From the NCBI GenBank assembly GCA_016208495.1, contig JACQXX010000148.1, positions 1 to 64,000 on the forward strand: a stretch of 64,000 nucleotides of DNA, given 5' to 3'. A model generated the notes under the pieces. That model ran no database searches. It had not been told where the DNA came from and saw only the letters and a program-made list of their open reading frames with translations. The DNA comes from Acidobacteriota bacterium. GTDB lineage: Bacteria; Acidobacteriota; Blastocatellia; Chloracidobacteriales; Chloracidobacteriaceae. Each line of letters begins with the position of its first letter. Positions within the stretch are counted from its first letter, which is position 1. Both the position numbers and the translations under genes were made by a program. Below are positions 15,494-26,400 of this stretch, piece by piece.

Positions 15494-17773
15494 TTAGCGC
15501 CTCCTTGAGTCAAGAACTTCACGAACCTTTTGAATTAAGTCATACGGTTCAAAAGGTTTCCATAGAAAGGCGATACTTTTCAAGGGAAGACCACTTTCAA
15601 GCGGGATGTTTTTTGAATATCCCGACATAAAAATCACCTTCATTTCCGGATTTTCAGCCAGTACCTTCTGAGCCAGGTCGGGTCCGCTTAGCCTGGGCAT
15701 CACCACATCCGTCACCAGAAGATCAATCTGAGCCGCCTGCTCTTTGAAAATCCGAAGCGCGGTTTCACCATTGTTGGCTTCTAAAACCTGATATCGGCAC
15801 CGGCGCAAGGCTTCACAGACCAGTTTTCGAAGTTGCTCTTCATCCTCAACAATCAAGATCGTTTCCGTACCTTCAATATGCAGAGGCTCGGAATAACTGA
15901 TCGGGATCAAACTGATGTCGTCATCCACGCGAGGCAGGAAAATACTAAAGGCGGTACCTTCCCCGGCTGTGCTTTCAACTTCAATGAATCCATTGCTTTG
16001 CGTGACAATTCCATACACGGTTGATAGTCCAAGGCCAGTTCCCCGCTCGGCCTTGGTGGTAAAAAACGGTTCATAGATGTGGGATTTGGTGTATTCATCC
16101 ATCCCAACCCCGGTATCCGAAATTGCCAGCATCACATATGATCCGGAATGAGCATCAAGGCGTCCGTGGACAATCGCTTCGTCCAGATCAACATTCCCAG
16201 TGATGACTGACAGCATTCCTCCACCCGGCATCGCATCCCGAGCATTGACCACCAGGTTCATGATGACCTGTTCAATTTGACTTGGGTCGGCTTTCACCCG
16301 CCCCAAAGCCGGATCAAGTGATAATCCGAGTTCAATATCTTCGCTGATCAACCGTTCCAGCATTTCGCGGATGTCCAAAATCAGGGCGTTTAAATCAATC
16401 ACGTGGGGTTGCAGCACCTGACGACGACTAAAAGCGAGCAGTTGACGAATCAGGGCACTTGACCGATCAGCGCTTTTCTTAATCTCTTCGACATACTGCC
16501 GTGGAACCGAATCTGCGGGCTGTGACTTTAAAAGCAACTGACTATACCCCTTGATCACCGTCAGGAGGTTGTTGAAATCATGGGCCACGCCGCCCGCCAG
16601 CCGTCCAACCGCTTCCATTTTCTGTGACCGGTGCAGCGCAACTTCGGTTTGCCGCTGCTTGGTGATGTCCACCATGACCCCACGCAGGAGTTTCGGTCTA
16701 CCATCTTCACACACCACCCGGACCAGATCACGAAACCACAATTCCCGTCCGTCTGCGGCAATCATCCGATATTCAAACTCGTGGTCACGCCCTTGAATGG
16801 TTTCAGTTTTACAGTAGCGAACGGCTTCTTCCCGATCATCCGGGTGCAAATGGGATTCCCAAAAATCCGGTTCGTCCATCCAACGCTGCTTTGGATACCC
16901 AAGCAGGAGTTCAACTTGCTGGCTCACAAACTGAAAGCGAAACGTCTCGATGTCAACTTCAAAGACAATTCCATCAATCGAATTGACCAGTGCTTCAAAT
17001 TTTTGCTGGGAATTCCGCAGCTCGATTTCCGCCTGCTTACGCGAAGTAATATCTCGTAAAATGGCGGTAAATCGTTTGTTTCCATGAAAATCAAACTCAC
17101 TAACCGAAACTTCAAGGTTAAAAACCGAGCCATCTTTCCGGCGGGCAAATGTTTCCTGGCGGGTGGCGGAGGGCAAAAAACTCGTTTGACTTGGCAAACC
17201 TAAAATGTGCTGGATTGATTTTCCAATGGCTTCAGGAGCGGAAAACCCCAGAATTTGCTCGGCTGACGGATTAAACGATTCAATGATTCCCCACTCATCA
17301 AAGGTGACGACACCATCTGGAACATGCCGAACAAGTGACTGCAAATAGGCATTGGTTTCAGCCAGTTGCGTTTCCGCCCGGCTCGCCTGAACCAGCCGCA
17401 AGATTCGCTGACATAACACCGTGATCCGAACCGGTTTGGTTAAATAATCCGTGGCGCCAGCGCTAAAGGCTCTGGCAACCGAAGATTCATCCTCCAGTGA
17501 AGTAATAATCAGGATCGGAAGCCGGGCGCCGCCGGGTGTTTGCCGCAACTGGGCACAGAGTTCAAACCCATTCATGCCGGGCATCACGGCATCCAGCAAC
17601 ACAATTGAAGGGTGTTCCTTGTGAAAAATTTCAAGCGCCTTTTTCCCATTGGCGGCTTCGAAGACCGTAAATCCTGTTTTTTCAAGTGCCCGTCGCAGCA
17701 CCCGCCGCAGGGCATCTTCGTCTTCGGCAACCAAAACGGATAATGGCGATTGACCTCTAGGTATTTCTTCCAT
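15494..17773 (-). CDS. Hybrid sensor histidine kinase, REC-PAS-PAS-HisKA-HATPase-REC
   Basis: A 759-residue cytoplasmic protein with no membrane segment. Order: receiver domain (about 8-125, acceptor Asp in VLLDAVMPGMNG), PAS (about 145-250), PAS_3 type (about 268-385, HPDDREEAV), HisKA with His398 in GGVAHDFNNLL, HATPase (NLVVNARDAM, DTGVGMDE, GTGLGLSTVYG) and a C-terminal receiver (LLVTDVVMPRLSG). The AHDFNN form of the H-box is typical of kinases that end in a receiver. An N-terminal receiver means it takes input from another kinase as well as from the PAS domains. I chose the ATG at 17773 because GGAG precedes it; a TTG at 17797 would add eight residues. No response regulator with an output domain lies nearby. 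Confidence 0.9.
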   Translation of the reverse strand: MEEIPRGQSPLSVLVAEDEDALRRVLRRALEKTGFTVFEAANGKKALEIFHKEHPSIVLLDAVMPGMNGFELCAQLRQTPGGARLPILIITSLEDESSVARAFSAGATDYLTKPVRITVLCQRILRLVQASRAETQLAETNAYLQSLVRHVPDGVVTFDEWGIIESFNPSAEQILGFSAPEAIGKSIQHILGLPSQTSFLPSATRQETFARRKDGSVFNLEVSVSEFDFHGNKRFTAILRDITSRKQAEIELRNSQQKFEALVNSIDGIVFEVDIETFRFQFVSQQVELLLGYPKQRWMDEPDFWESHLHPDDREEAVRYCKTETIQGRDHEFEYRMIAADGRELWFRDLVRVVCEDGRPKLLRGVMVDITKQRQTEVALHRSQKMEAVGRLAGGVAHDFNNLLTVIKGYSQLLLKSQPADSVPRQYVEEIKKSADRSSALIRQLLAFSRRQVLQPHVIDLNALILDIREMLERLISEDIELGLSLDPALGRVKADPSQIEQVIMNLVVNARDAMPGGGMLSVITGNVDLDEAIVHGRLDAHSGSYVMLAISDTGVGMDEYTKSHIYEPFFTTKAERGTGLGLSTVYGIVTQSNGFIEVESTAGEGTAFSIFLPRVDDDISLIPISYSEPLHIEGTETILIVEDEEQLRKLVCEALRRCRYQVLEANNGETALRIFKEQAAQIDLLVTDVVMPRLSGPDLAQKVLAENPEMKVIFMSGYSKNIPLESGLPLKSIAFLWKPFEPYDLIQKVREVLDSRRR

Positions 17774-17805
17774 GAAGTTGTCTCCAAAACCGATCAAGTA
17801 ATATC

Positions 17806-17890
17806 AGTCAGTAGCCAGTAGTCAGTAGTCAGTAGTTCACTAAGCTTATTTGGTTAAATCACGTGACTGTTTTCTCATAAGGGGATTTCA
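17806..17890. repeat. Dispersed repeat with AGTCAGT heptamers, copy B
   Basis: Partner of 9265-9350: degenerate AGTCAGT/AGCCAGT units followed by AGTTCACTAAGCTTATTTGG and GACTGTTTTCTCATA. It lies directly upstream of the minus-strand hybrid kinase gene, so it may contain or disturb that gene's promoter. Confidence 0.8.
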
Positions 17891-17966
17891 TTGCAACCTG
17901 GCATACCAGTCGAAATCGTGAAAGAGTGAAGTACCAGGCCGAAGAAATAAGGCTTTTTCTATTTCA

Positions 17967-18770
17967 CTATTTCGCTATTTCGCTACGTTCCCCAATCAGC
18001 CTGTCCCTCTCCTGTAAAAGCTGCGCGGCAATGCTAATTGCAATTTCATGGGGGTGGTTCGACCCAAGCTTCAAGCCAATGGGGCAGAAAAACTGGTGCT
18101 GCTCTTCTTCCAATAGCCCGGCTTCAGCCACATCCTGGCGGAGTCGTTTGGCTTTGGCATCGCTTCCGATCACGCCCAGATAGGGGAAAGCCCTGGTTTT
18201 CAAAATTTCAATCAAAATGGGCTTATCGGTGGTGTGTCCCATCGTCATCAAGACAACAAAAGCATCTGCGGGAAGGTTTTTGACTTCAGCCGGCAGATCA
18301 CTGGCCAGTTGTCGGGTCAGATTTGGGGCTTCAGGCAGTTTGGCCAGCCATTCCGGTCGTGGATCAAGACAGGTAAGGTGGCATTCAAGCTTGATCAGAA
18401 GCGGAATCAACGCATTGGCAATATGTCCGGCGCCAAAAATGACGATATTCCACAATCCCACATTGTGAGCTTCAAAATAAAGCTTGACGGCACCGCCACA
18501 TGTCATGCCGATATCCTTGTGTAAGCTCCAGTTAACAAAATGTGTTTTCGGCTCCCAGGGACTGGCGGTCAGGAGTCGCTGGGCTTCTTCAATGGCGCGG
18601 GTCTCAACTTTCCCTCCCCCAACCGTACCATATTCCCGGCCCTGGGTAGTAACTATCATCTTTGAACCAGGATCCTGGGGCACACTTCCAACGACATCCA
18701 CAACCGTCACCAAAACACAGGGGACGTGTGCTTCGATCAGTTCTGTGAGGATCGCCCAAATGGTTTGCAT
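17967..18770 (-). CDS. xdhC: XdhC-family molybdenum cofactor insertion/sulfuration chaperone
   Basis: A 267-residue protein. The N-terminal XdhC domain has VTVVDVVGSVPQDPGSKM and GTVGGGKVE, and TCGGAVKLYFE follows. The C-terminal Rossmann domain starts with IVIFGAGHIANAL (about 117) and has GVIGSDAKAKRLR. XdhC proteins bind molybdenum cofactor, promote its sulfuration and deliver it to xanthine dehydrogenase; the position directly after xdhA-xdhB fits. About 270 bp with a repeat element separate it from xdhB. The last eight codons (E-R-S-E-I-A-K-stop) are read from a GCGAAATA octamer repeat. Confidence 0.9.
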   Translation of the reverse strand: MQTIWAILTELIEAHVPCVLVTVVDVVGSVPQDPGSKMIVTTQGREYGTVGGGKVETRAIEEAQRLLTASPWEPKTHFVNWSLHKDIGMTCGGAVKLYFEAHNVGLWNIVIFGAGHIANALIPLLIKLECHLTCLDPRPEWLAKLPEAPNLTRQLASDLPAEVKNLPADAFVVLMTMGHTTDKPILIEILKTRAFPYLGVIGSDAKAKRLRQDVAEAGLLEEEQHQFFCPIGLKLGSNHPHEIAISIAAQLLQERDRLIGERSEIAK

Positions 18771-18865
18771 AGGTGGTTCAGATCCGGGGGATCATTCAGA
18801 CTTGGGGGATGGGGTAGTTGAGGCGCTGGCCTCAAATTCGGGCACAGCCAGGGGCAGGGGAAAGT

Positions 18866-19053
18866 GAGAAGAATGAAGAAACCATTGAGTGGTTAGTGGT
18901 TAGTGGTTAGTGGTTAGTGGTTAGAAATCAATACTTTCGAAGAAGAACCAGTCACCAAAAACCAAGAACTAACCACTAACCACTGTATTTTCTTCATTTA
19001 ACCACTAACCACTAACCACCTGTATTTTCTTCATTCTTCATTCTCAATTCTTC
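18866..19053. repeat. GTGGTTA mirrored repeat element, locus 1
   Basis: Five perfect GTGGTTA units (18889-18923), then the core AAATCAATACTTTCGAAGAA, then TAACCAC units in two blocks, then TTCTTCATTCTTCATTC arms. The outer arm runs into the 3' end of xdhB and supplies its TGA. It separates xdhB from xdhC. Confidence 0.85.
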
Positions 19054-21380
19054 ACACCTAATTCCAATGGCCGTCGAGCCAGATTGGTCAAACGGGTGAG
19101 AATTTCTTCATTCGTGGCCGGTACATGAAGCACTGGAATTTCACCATTTGAGACACAGGAAAGAGCATGTTTGACGGCTGTCCAGACTGAAATGGCCGTC
19201 AAAAATGGCGGCTCGCCAACGGCTTTGCTCCGACGCACATTGACATCATTGGTGTCGTTATCAATCCAATCCACGTTAAAAATTGCTGGTACATCCTGGA
19301 TATTTGGAATTTTGTACGTGGTTGGTGAGTATGAAAGAAGGTCACCCTGAGCGTTATATTTCAATTCTTCAGAGGTAAGCCAACCAAGGCCCTGGATAAA
19401 ACCACCTGTAATTTGACCACGATCAATTCCAGGATTGATTGACTTGCCAATATCCATCAATACATCACTCCGTAAAATCCGCAAGTCACCAGTAAACCGA
19501 TCAATCAGCACCTCTGAAACAGCACACGCCATGGTGAAATAAAGAAACGGGTGGCCGGAGCCGGTTTCCCAATTGAAATCAACACCCTGGGTGGCATAAA
19601 AGCCGCGCTCACCGAGGCTGATTCGCTGGTGGTAGGCATACTTGACCAGATCTTTGAAGGAGAGCCGTTGGGAAGGACGCCGGTTATCGTAAATGAAACC
19701 TTCTTCAAAGCGAATATTCGCCGGTGATTTTTCCAGGTCCGGCTCCCGCGAAGCCAGGAATTCACTGGCGGCTTCGGTTAATCGGGTACGGATCCGCCGA
19801 CAGGCATCCACTGCCGCTCCGCCATTTAAATCGGCACCGCTGGACGCAGCCGTGGCCGAGGCATTATTGCTTTTCTCGGTTGAAGTCGGCATGGTAATGA
19901 CCCAATTTGGATCAATTGAAAACTCATCCGCCACCAGTTGTTTGATCTTGGTGTTGACACCCTGCCCCATCTCCGTGGCGCCGGTCGAAACCTGAATCGA
20001 ACCATCAAGATAGATGTGAACCAACGCGCTGGCCTGGTTCAAAAATTTGGTGTTAAACGAAATCCCAAATTTGACCCCGGTACAGGAAATACCCTTGAGG
20101 TGGGTTTTGGAAACGGCGTTAAAGGCTTCGACCTCAGCCCGACGACGACGGTAGTCAGACCGCTCCAATTGCTCGTCAAACAGCCGAGGGAGCATGTTGT
20201 TCATGACAAGCTGACCGTAGGGCGTGGTATTGCGGTCCGTAATGCCATAGAGATTTGCCAGTCGAATATCAACCGGGTCCTTTTTAAGAAAGACACCGAT
20301 TTCTTCCATGACGGCTTCAATCGTGGCGGCACCCTGTGGACCGCCAAACCCACGAAAGGCTGTATTTGGCGGCAGATTCGTTCGGCACACAACGCCGGTG
20401 ATTTCAGCATTGGGCAGAAAATAGGCATTATCAACGTGGGTCATGGCTCGGGCCATCACTGCGGTTGAAAGATCGGCATAGGCTCCGCCATTTGAATAGA
20501 TTTCAACTTTGAAGGCTGTAATACGGCCATCCTGGGTAAACCCAACCTGGTAGCGGTTTTGAAATGGGTGGCGTTTCCCGGTGACCTTCATATCGTCATC
20601 TTTGGTAAAGACAATCCGGGCTGGCCGTTTGGTTTTGAGTGCCACCAAACCCGCCATACAAGCTGGATGCGTTGCCTGGGATTCTTTTCCACCAAAGGCG
20701 CCTCCCATGCGCTTTGTGATACACACGACCTGATGAAATTGCAGACCAAGCACTTTGGCCACAATTTCCTGGACTTCGGTTGGGTGCTGGGTTGAAGAAT
20801 GCACGGTCAGGGTGTTGTGTTCGCCGGGATAAACAATCGCCGCCTGGGACTCAAGGTAAAAATGATCCTGACCGCCACAGACAAAAGTGCCTTCCAACAC
20901 GTGGTCAGCTTCAGCCAGTGCCGCCGTCACGTTTCCGCGGCGGATGGTTCGTTTCTGGCCTAGAAACCACCCTTTGGCAATGGCTTCGTCAATGGTGAAA
21001 ATTGGGTCCAGGGGTTCAATATCAACGGTAATGGCGGCTTTGGCAGCGGTGATGGCTTCGCGGGTTTCAGCCGCAACCACCACGATTGGGTGTCCAATAA
21101 ACAGGACTTCGGTTTCAGCCAGCAAGGGCTCATCCTTGAGAATCGGACCAAATTTATTGACGCCACCTAAATCGTGAGCGGTGTACACACCCACAACACC
21201 TGGCACCTGCAATGCCTGGCTGATATCAATGGATTTGATTTTCCCGTGAGCCACCGGACTCCAGAAGAAATCAACCAGTACTTCCTGGCGGGAAAAGGGC
21301 ATGTCATCAATGTATATTGATTCACCGGAGACATGTCCGGCGGCTGAATCGTGTGGGATGTTTTTGCCTACGACCGACAT
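19044..21380 (-). CDS. xdhB: Xanthine dehydrogenase, molybdopterin-binding subunit
   Basis: A 778-residue subunit that carries the molybdenum cofactor and oxidises (hypo)xanthine in purine breakdown. Visible family motifs: GGAFGGKESQ, FRGFGGPQG, MGQGVNTKIKQL and KAVGEPPFL, where the Glu of GEPP is the family's catalytic base. N-terminal GKNIPHDSAAGHVSGESIYIDD is the usual start of XDHB-type subunits. It overlaps the xdhA 3' end by 13 bp, so the pair is translationally coupled. The last codons come from a repeat arm. Confidence 0.95.
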   Translation of the reverse strand: MSVVGKNIPHDSAAGHVSGESIYIDDMPFSRQEVLVDFFWSPVAHGKIKSIDISQALQVPGVVGVYTAHDLGGVNKFGPILKDEPLLAETEVLFIGHPIVVVAAETREAITAAKAAITVDIEPLDPIFTIDEAIAKGWFLGQKRTIRRGNVTAALAEADHVLEGTFVCGGQDHFYLESQAAIVYPGEHNTLTVHSSTQHPTEVQEIVAKVLGLQFHQVVCITKRMGGAFGGKESQATHPACMAGLVALKTKRPARIVFTKDDDMKVTGKRHPFQNRYQVGFTQDGRITAFKVEIYSNGGAYADLSTAVMARAMTHVDNAYFLPNAEITGVVCRTNLPPNTAFRGFGGPQGAATIEAVMEEIGVFLKKDPVDIRLANLYGITDRNTTPYGQLVMNNMLPRLFDEQLERSDYRRRRAEVEAFNAVSKTHLKGISCTGVKFGISFNTKFLNQASALVHIYLDGSIQVSTGATEMGQGVNTKIKQLVADEFSIDPNWVITMPTSTEKSNNASATAASSGADLNGGAAVDACRRIRTRLTEAASEFLASREPDLEKSPANIRFEEGFIYDNRRPSQRLSFKDLVKYAYHQRISLGERGFYATQGVDFNWETGSGHPFLYFTMACAVSEVLIDRFTGDLRILRSDVLMDIGKSINPGIDRGQITGGFIQGLGWLTSEELKYNAQGDLLSYSPTTYKIPNIQDVPAIFNVDWIDNDTNDVNVRRSKAVGEPPFLTAISVWTAVKHALSCVSNGEIPVLHVPATNEEILTRLTNLARRPLELGVKN

Positions 21381-22804
21381 ACCGATTCCCTTTCTTCCTG
21401 TACTTCAAAATAAAATTTTTTGAGGATGTTTTCCGCCAGTTGAAAGCGGAATTCAGCCGACCCACGGACGTCTGAAATGGGGCTGATTTCCTGGCGCGCC
21501 AGTTGTCCAGCCTGTTCAATAGCGTCAAAGCTTAACTCACGACCCGTTAAAAAGGCTTCGGTTTGCGGGAGTCGCAACACAACTGGTCCGACACCACCAT
21601 AAGCCATCTGAATGGAATCAACCCGATCACCATTCAGAGCCAGTTTGATTCCAGCCGTAAAGGATGAGATATCAAGGTCTTTGCGCTTTGACACTTTGTA
21701 GAGTTTGAGAATTTCGCCAGCCGCCGGTAACGGAATCAGAATTCGGGTAATCAATTCGTCCGGCCTGAGATCAAGCTGCTTATACCCAAGGTACAACTGG
21801 TTGATATCCACCAGTCGTGAGCCAGTGACTCCAGTCAATTCCACCTGGGCATGGGTGACGAACAAAAATGGTAATGAGTCGGCAATCGGTGAGCCATTGG
21901 CAATGTTGCCCGCCAGCGTTCCAGCGTGTTTGATCTGTGGAGAACCAAAGATGGATAAAATCCGATGAAATTCCGGCACCACATCACGGGTGAAATCTTC
22001 CAGGTCTTGCAGCGTCACCCGGGCGCCGACCTTGAGCAGGCCATCTTCAACCAGGAGTTCTTTGAGTTCTGAAATCTGATTGAGGCTCATCACGGTCTCG
22101 GTGACGTAGCCCCGTTTGTTGCACCACACGCCAACGTCAGTTGCCCCCTGCACGATCAAGGTTTTGGGGTGTTTGGCCTTAAAGGCCACCGCGCTGGCAA
22201 TATCCACCGGGCTATAAAAAACTTTGTTTTTGAATTCAAGGTGAACCGGTCCCCGATACCGATTCAGGGTGGCCAGCATCTCCTCGGTTGGATATCGGGC
22301 TTGAAACCGGGTCAGCCGTTCGGTTTCGACCTTGAGCGCCGAAGTGATAATGGGCTCATACCCGGTGCAGCGACAGAGATTTCCGGTCAGTGCATCCTGG
22401 ACCTGCCGGGCTGTCACCTGAGTCTGTTCTTCAAACAACGCGCACAGCGACATGACAAATCCCGGTGTGCAATATCCGCACTGGGCCGCGTGGTTTTCAA
22501 CCATGGCTGACTGAATCGGGTTTAAGCCCCCATTTTCTTTCACGCCTTCAACCGTGATGATCGAGGTGCAATCAAGCTGATACATGGACTGAATACAGGC
22601 ATTGATGGGGCGATACCGGAGCTGCTCACCTTCAACCCGTCCGATGAGCACCGTGCAGGCACCGCAATCCCCTTCAGCACACACAACCTTGGTGCCGGTT
22701 GCCCCTTGCTGATAGCGCAAAAAATCGGAAAGTGTCTGAAAAGCTTCGGCAGCCGGGAGGGTTTGCAGGATGCCGTTGAAATAGAAAATGATGGAATCCC
22801 TCAT
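21368..22804 (-). CDS. xdhA: Xanthine dehydrogenase, FeS/FAD subunit
   Basis: A 478-residue fusion of the two electron-transfer parts. Residues 1-165 hold two [2Fe-2S] sites: CAEGDCGACTV with a later Cys (NACIQS), then QCGYCTPGF and LCRCTGYEP. Residues about 190-470 form the FAD domain (IVQGATDVGVW, HAGTLAGNIANGSPIADSLP). This layout is that of the bacterial XdhA small subunit. I chose the ATG at 22804, preceded by AGGA; the upstream TTG would add 12 residues that do not belong to the family. First gene of xdhA-xdhB-xdhC. Confidence 0.94.
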   Translation of the reverse strand: MRDSIIFYFNGILQTLPAAEAFQTLSDFLRYQQGATGTKVVCAEGDCGACTVLIGRVEGEQLRYRPINACIQSMYQLDCTSIITVEGVKENGGLNPIQSAMVENHAAQCGYCTPGFVMSLCALFEEQTQVTARQVQDALTGNLCRCTGYEPIITSALKVETERLTRFQARYPTEEMLATLNRYRGPVHLEFKNKVFYSPVDIASAVAFKAKHPKTLIVQGATDVGVWCNKRGYVTETVMSLNQISELKELLVEDGLLKVGARVTLQDLEDFTRDVVPEFHRILSIFGSPQIKHAGTLAGNIANGSPIADSLPFLFVTHAQVELTGVTGSRLVDINQLYLGYKQLDLRPDELITRILIPLPAAGEILKLYKVSKRKDLDISSFTAGIKLALNGDRVDSIQMAYGGVGPVVLRLPQTEAFLTGRELSFDAIEQAGQLARQEISPISDVRGSAEFRFQLAENILKKFYFEVQEERESVCRS

Positions 22805-23454
22805 TGGAATCGTCCTAAAAAAGGTGGTTAAAGCTTGCAAATTCTTGGGAAGAGATGATTTATGTGGGGAAAGCCCGCGTGCGAAGGAACTGCTTGGGCT
22901 GCATTATACTGATATTGGTCAGGCATCCAAACTGTTTTCTTCGGGCTGTTGGGATGTATCACATTCAGAACAAAATCAGCCGCCGAGTGGTTTCCATTTT
23001 TTGGAAAACCGCTTTTCCTCTCCGTCTGGCCGAGATGAAATCCAAAAACCTGCCTTTTTGGATGCCAAGAAAATGTTTTTTCCTTCCGACAAATCCTGGT
23101 GTATGATGGGAGTTCCCTGTGGATTTCGCCTCACGACGACTCACTGCCCAATCCCATTTTTTTGTTCCAGCCCAAATGATATAAGAAATCTTGAAAGATT
23201 TTTGGTACCGTTGACACTTACAACACCAGGCACAATAAAAACCTCCTGACAAATTTGATCTCAATTTCATCACCAGAGGAATTCCCCCAATCCTTCACAG
23301 GCGGTCCTGTCGAAGGCAGGGAGGCCACTGGTAAATTCACCCAGCTTGTTGCACTGCCCGCCTGTTTTCGCCTTTGCTGTCCAGGACATTAAAAAGGACA
23401 CGGGAATGGTGCACTGAGACGAACCGACTGCAATTGACACCTTCATATACACGT
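22805..23454. other. 650-bp gene-free gap between divergent xdhA and the PglY-like ATPase
   Basis: Short open frames here resemble nothing I know. It must hold the xdhA promoter (minus) and the ATPase promoter (plus). Unlike most gaps in the window, it has no tandem repeat. Confidence 0.5.
23211..23239 (+). promoter_or_regulatory. Candidate sigma70-type promoter for the PglY-like ATPase
   Basis: TTGACA at 23211-23216 and CAATAA/AATAAA 16-17 bp later. The -35 box is perfect but the -10 box is poor. It lies about 215 bp before the chosen start codon. Confidence 0.35.
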
Positions 23455-26400
23455 ATGGCCAGCCGAATCCGGGACTGCATCACAATTACCTCTTATACAC
23501 CAGTTGACTTTACAGAAAGTGGATGGCAGACACCGATGTTGCGGGAGGCATTGTTCACCTATGAACTGGGTGACATATTAGAGCGCCTGACTCAACATCT
23601 AACCTCACCCGCCGCTGCCCCACATCGCTCAGCAATGCTGGTGGGACCACCAGGAAGTGGCAAAACCCATTTAACCAAGCTGGCTCAGGCCCTGCTCCAA
23701 TCCGCCGGGCAACCGTTAACACAGGCGCATTCCCGAATTAAGGAAATCCATACCCGTCTTGGCAAAACCAGATATCTTCCAGTCGAGCTCTCACCCACGC
23801 TCACGGTTGGGAATTATAGTTCAGAGCCAACACTGGAGTACCTCAAGCATTACCTGCATCATCTGGCAACGTCCGATTTTTCAAGCGACACATTTGATTT
23901 GGAACAGGCGATGGGTACATTGCGCGATACACTCAAACATTTTCCGGCTGACACGCGCATTCTGGTTGTGATTGATGGGCTAGAGGACTGGCTTAAACCA
24001 CGAGATACCCGCACGGGTCAACGGATGGTCAATTTGTTGAAATTGCTCAGCGTGGCGTCACAGGAGCTTCCCCTCTCATTGATTACCAATGTCAATGACC
24101 GGACGCTGGATTCAGTCAATTATGGGTGGTTAAGCGGCGAACAGGTGATTCAAATGATGAGTTGCAGTTCGCTTGAATACCTGACTGGAAATTCCATTCC
24201 AACCCTGATTGGTATCCACTTGCTCCCAAAAACTGCCCGTCAACGGACCACTGTCAGCAAAATCCGTGAGCAACTTCGCCAAACGCTCCCGGAACTCAAC
24301 CTGGATGAGCAGGAATTTGTCAATATTTACCCGCTCCACCCGGCAGTTTGGGAAATCGGGGCCCGGTTGCGGCCATATCTGGAGAAATTTTCCTTCCCGG
24401 CCTTTGCCATTAAAGCGGCTGAAAAAGTTCGCAACCGCCCGGCTGAAAGCCTGTTCACGGTTGATGAAATGCTTGATGTACTGGAGTCTTCACTCCGGCG
24501 CTCTCCGCAACTCAAATTTGCCTTCGAAGCCTATGATAAGACTATCGAATCGGTCTTGCCACGCGTCAGTCAGGGACAACGACTCCATACCCGCATGCTC
24601 ATCAAGGCCATTTTGATGCACACGCTGGCCGGGTTGCCCGCAACCGTTCGAGATTTGACCAACAGTATCCTGTTTTATGATTTGACTGGAAAAAACCAGA
24701 GCTATGCCCTGGCGGCAGCCGTCCTGAAACAAATCAAAAGTCTGTCCAAATCACTTGAAGCCGTGGGCGAAGACAACAACCGGCAGTACCGGTTTGCCCT
24801 GCATCAAGGCCAGGTTATCGAGGAGCGGCTGGATGCCATTGCACGCACCCTTTCCGATTCGGATCCACGACTTGGCGTCTCGGTGGTGGCAGCCGGAATG
24901 AACCTGTTTGAAGACTGGCCGCTTGAATACCAGCCGTCGAAAACAGCTCATCCGTGGCGATCACGTTATACCCACATCTGGAACGTCATCAGCCAGGACG
25001 CCGGTGGCTTCTTGTGGCAACCAGCCCAACCGGAAGTGAACGGAAAGCCCAAATCAACCTCGAACTTCTCGATCTGTGTTGATTTTCCACATTGGAATCA
25101 AAGTACTTCTGGGTCAATACCTTCCAATGGGGCTTCGTCACAAAAAGATTCAGCCTTTGTTCGCTGGGTGCCCGGGAATCTTGAATCAGAGGAAGTATGG
25201 ATGCTCAAACGGTTTGTGGCCGTTCACGAGTTGATCAACCGCCATAAACAGATTGATACCAAAGACCTTGAGCAGATTTCCAATACCCTGGTGTCGCAAG
25301 CGGTCAAGATTTTCCGAAAAGCATATTTGGAAGCCGGGATGTTCAAGTTTTGTGGCGGTGAAAGTGGCCGGGTGCCACTGCCTGAATCACCGACTCCGTG
25401 GTCCTTGAGCGACTGGATGCTTCCCTTGATCGCACCAACCACACCTGAAGTCCAGCCCGCGGAAGGCGAATTCACCCCGGAAACCGCCGAATGGCTGGGA
25501 AATCTTTTGACCCCGGAACGCGATCAAGCCGCGGATTACCAGCCCAAAACCTTTGCTGAGGCACTGGGCGGACTAATTGCTTATTACCAAAACTGGCAGC
25601 GCCACGATATTTCACAAACAACGGAATATCTCAAACTCGCTCCACCTGACAACAAATTGTTGCAGGATGTGCTGCGGGCCGTTCGACAATTTGAAATGAC
25701 GGCCCTCCATATTCGGCATGCCATTGCCCAAAAATCGCTGAATGAAGAAATTGAGGAAATTATCTACTTGTTTGACAGTGATCTGGATAACTTCTGGAAT
25801 GCCAATCAGTTGATGAAACAACTCTATGATTTCAGCCAAATTGTGCCCGATTATGAAACCAAGCTGAATTATGTTCGCGCCAGTGCTCCCACCAATGACC
25901 TGTACATGGAAAAGCTGAAGTATGAAATGCTTTCCCAAGGATCGGCCATCTGGCAGTTTTTCGATGCTGGCGCTCGCCAACGCCTGGACCGCCTCTTTGC
26001 CACCTACCAACCGCTCTATATTGATTTTTATACCTCGGTGCACAAACAAGCCTCGGATGCAACCACCATCGAACCAATGTGCCAGGAACTCCTTTCAAGT
26101 GAAGACTGGCATAACCTGGAGCTCATCTCTCAACTCAATATCAGTCGCCAGGATTTCCATGTTGATGCCATCAACCAGATTTCGCTGGTGTATCAGATGA
26201 TTTGCTCAGAACCAGTCGAAGAACGCTTAAAAACCCATCCGATGTGTGTCTGTGGGTTTCACCCAGATGATGCCGGGCGTTTAACGGCGGCTATCGAACG
26301 CACCAAACGTTATGTGAGACGCGGCATTGAAATTCATCGTGATATTCTCCGGACCCATCGGCAGGAAATTCGAGATAAACTCAAGGCTCGCAAAGAACGC

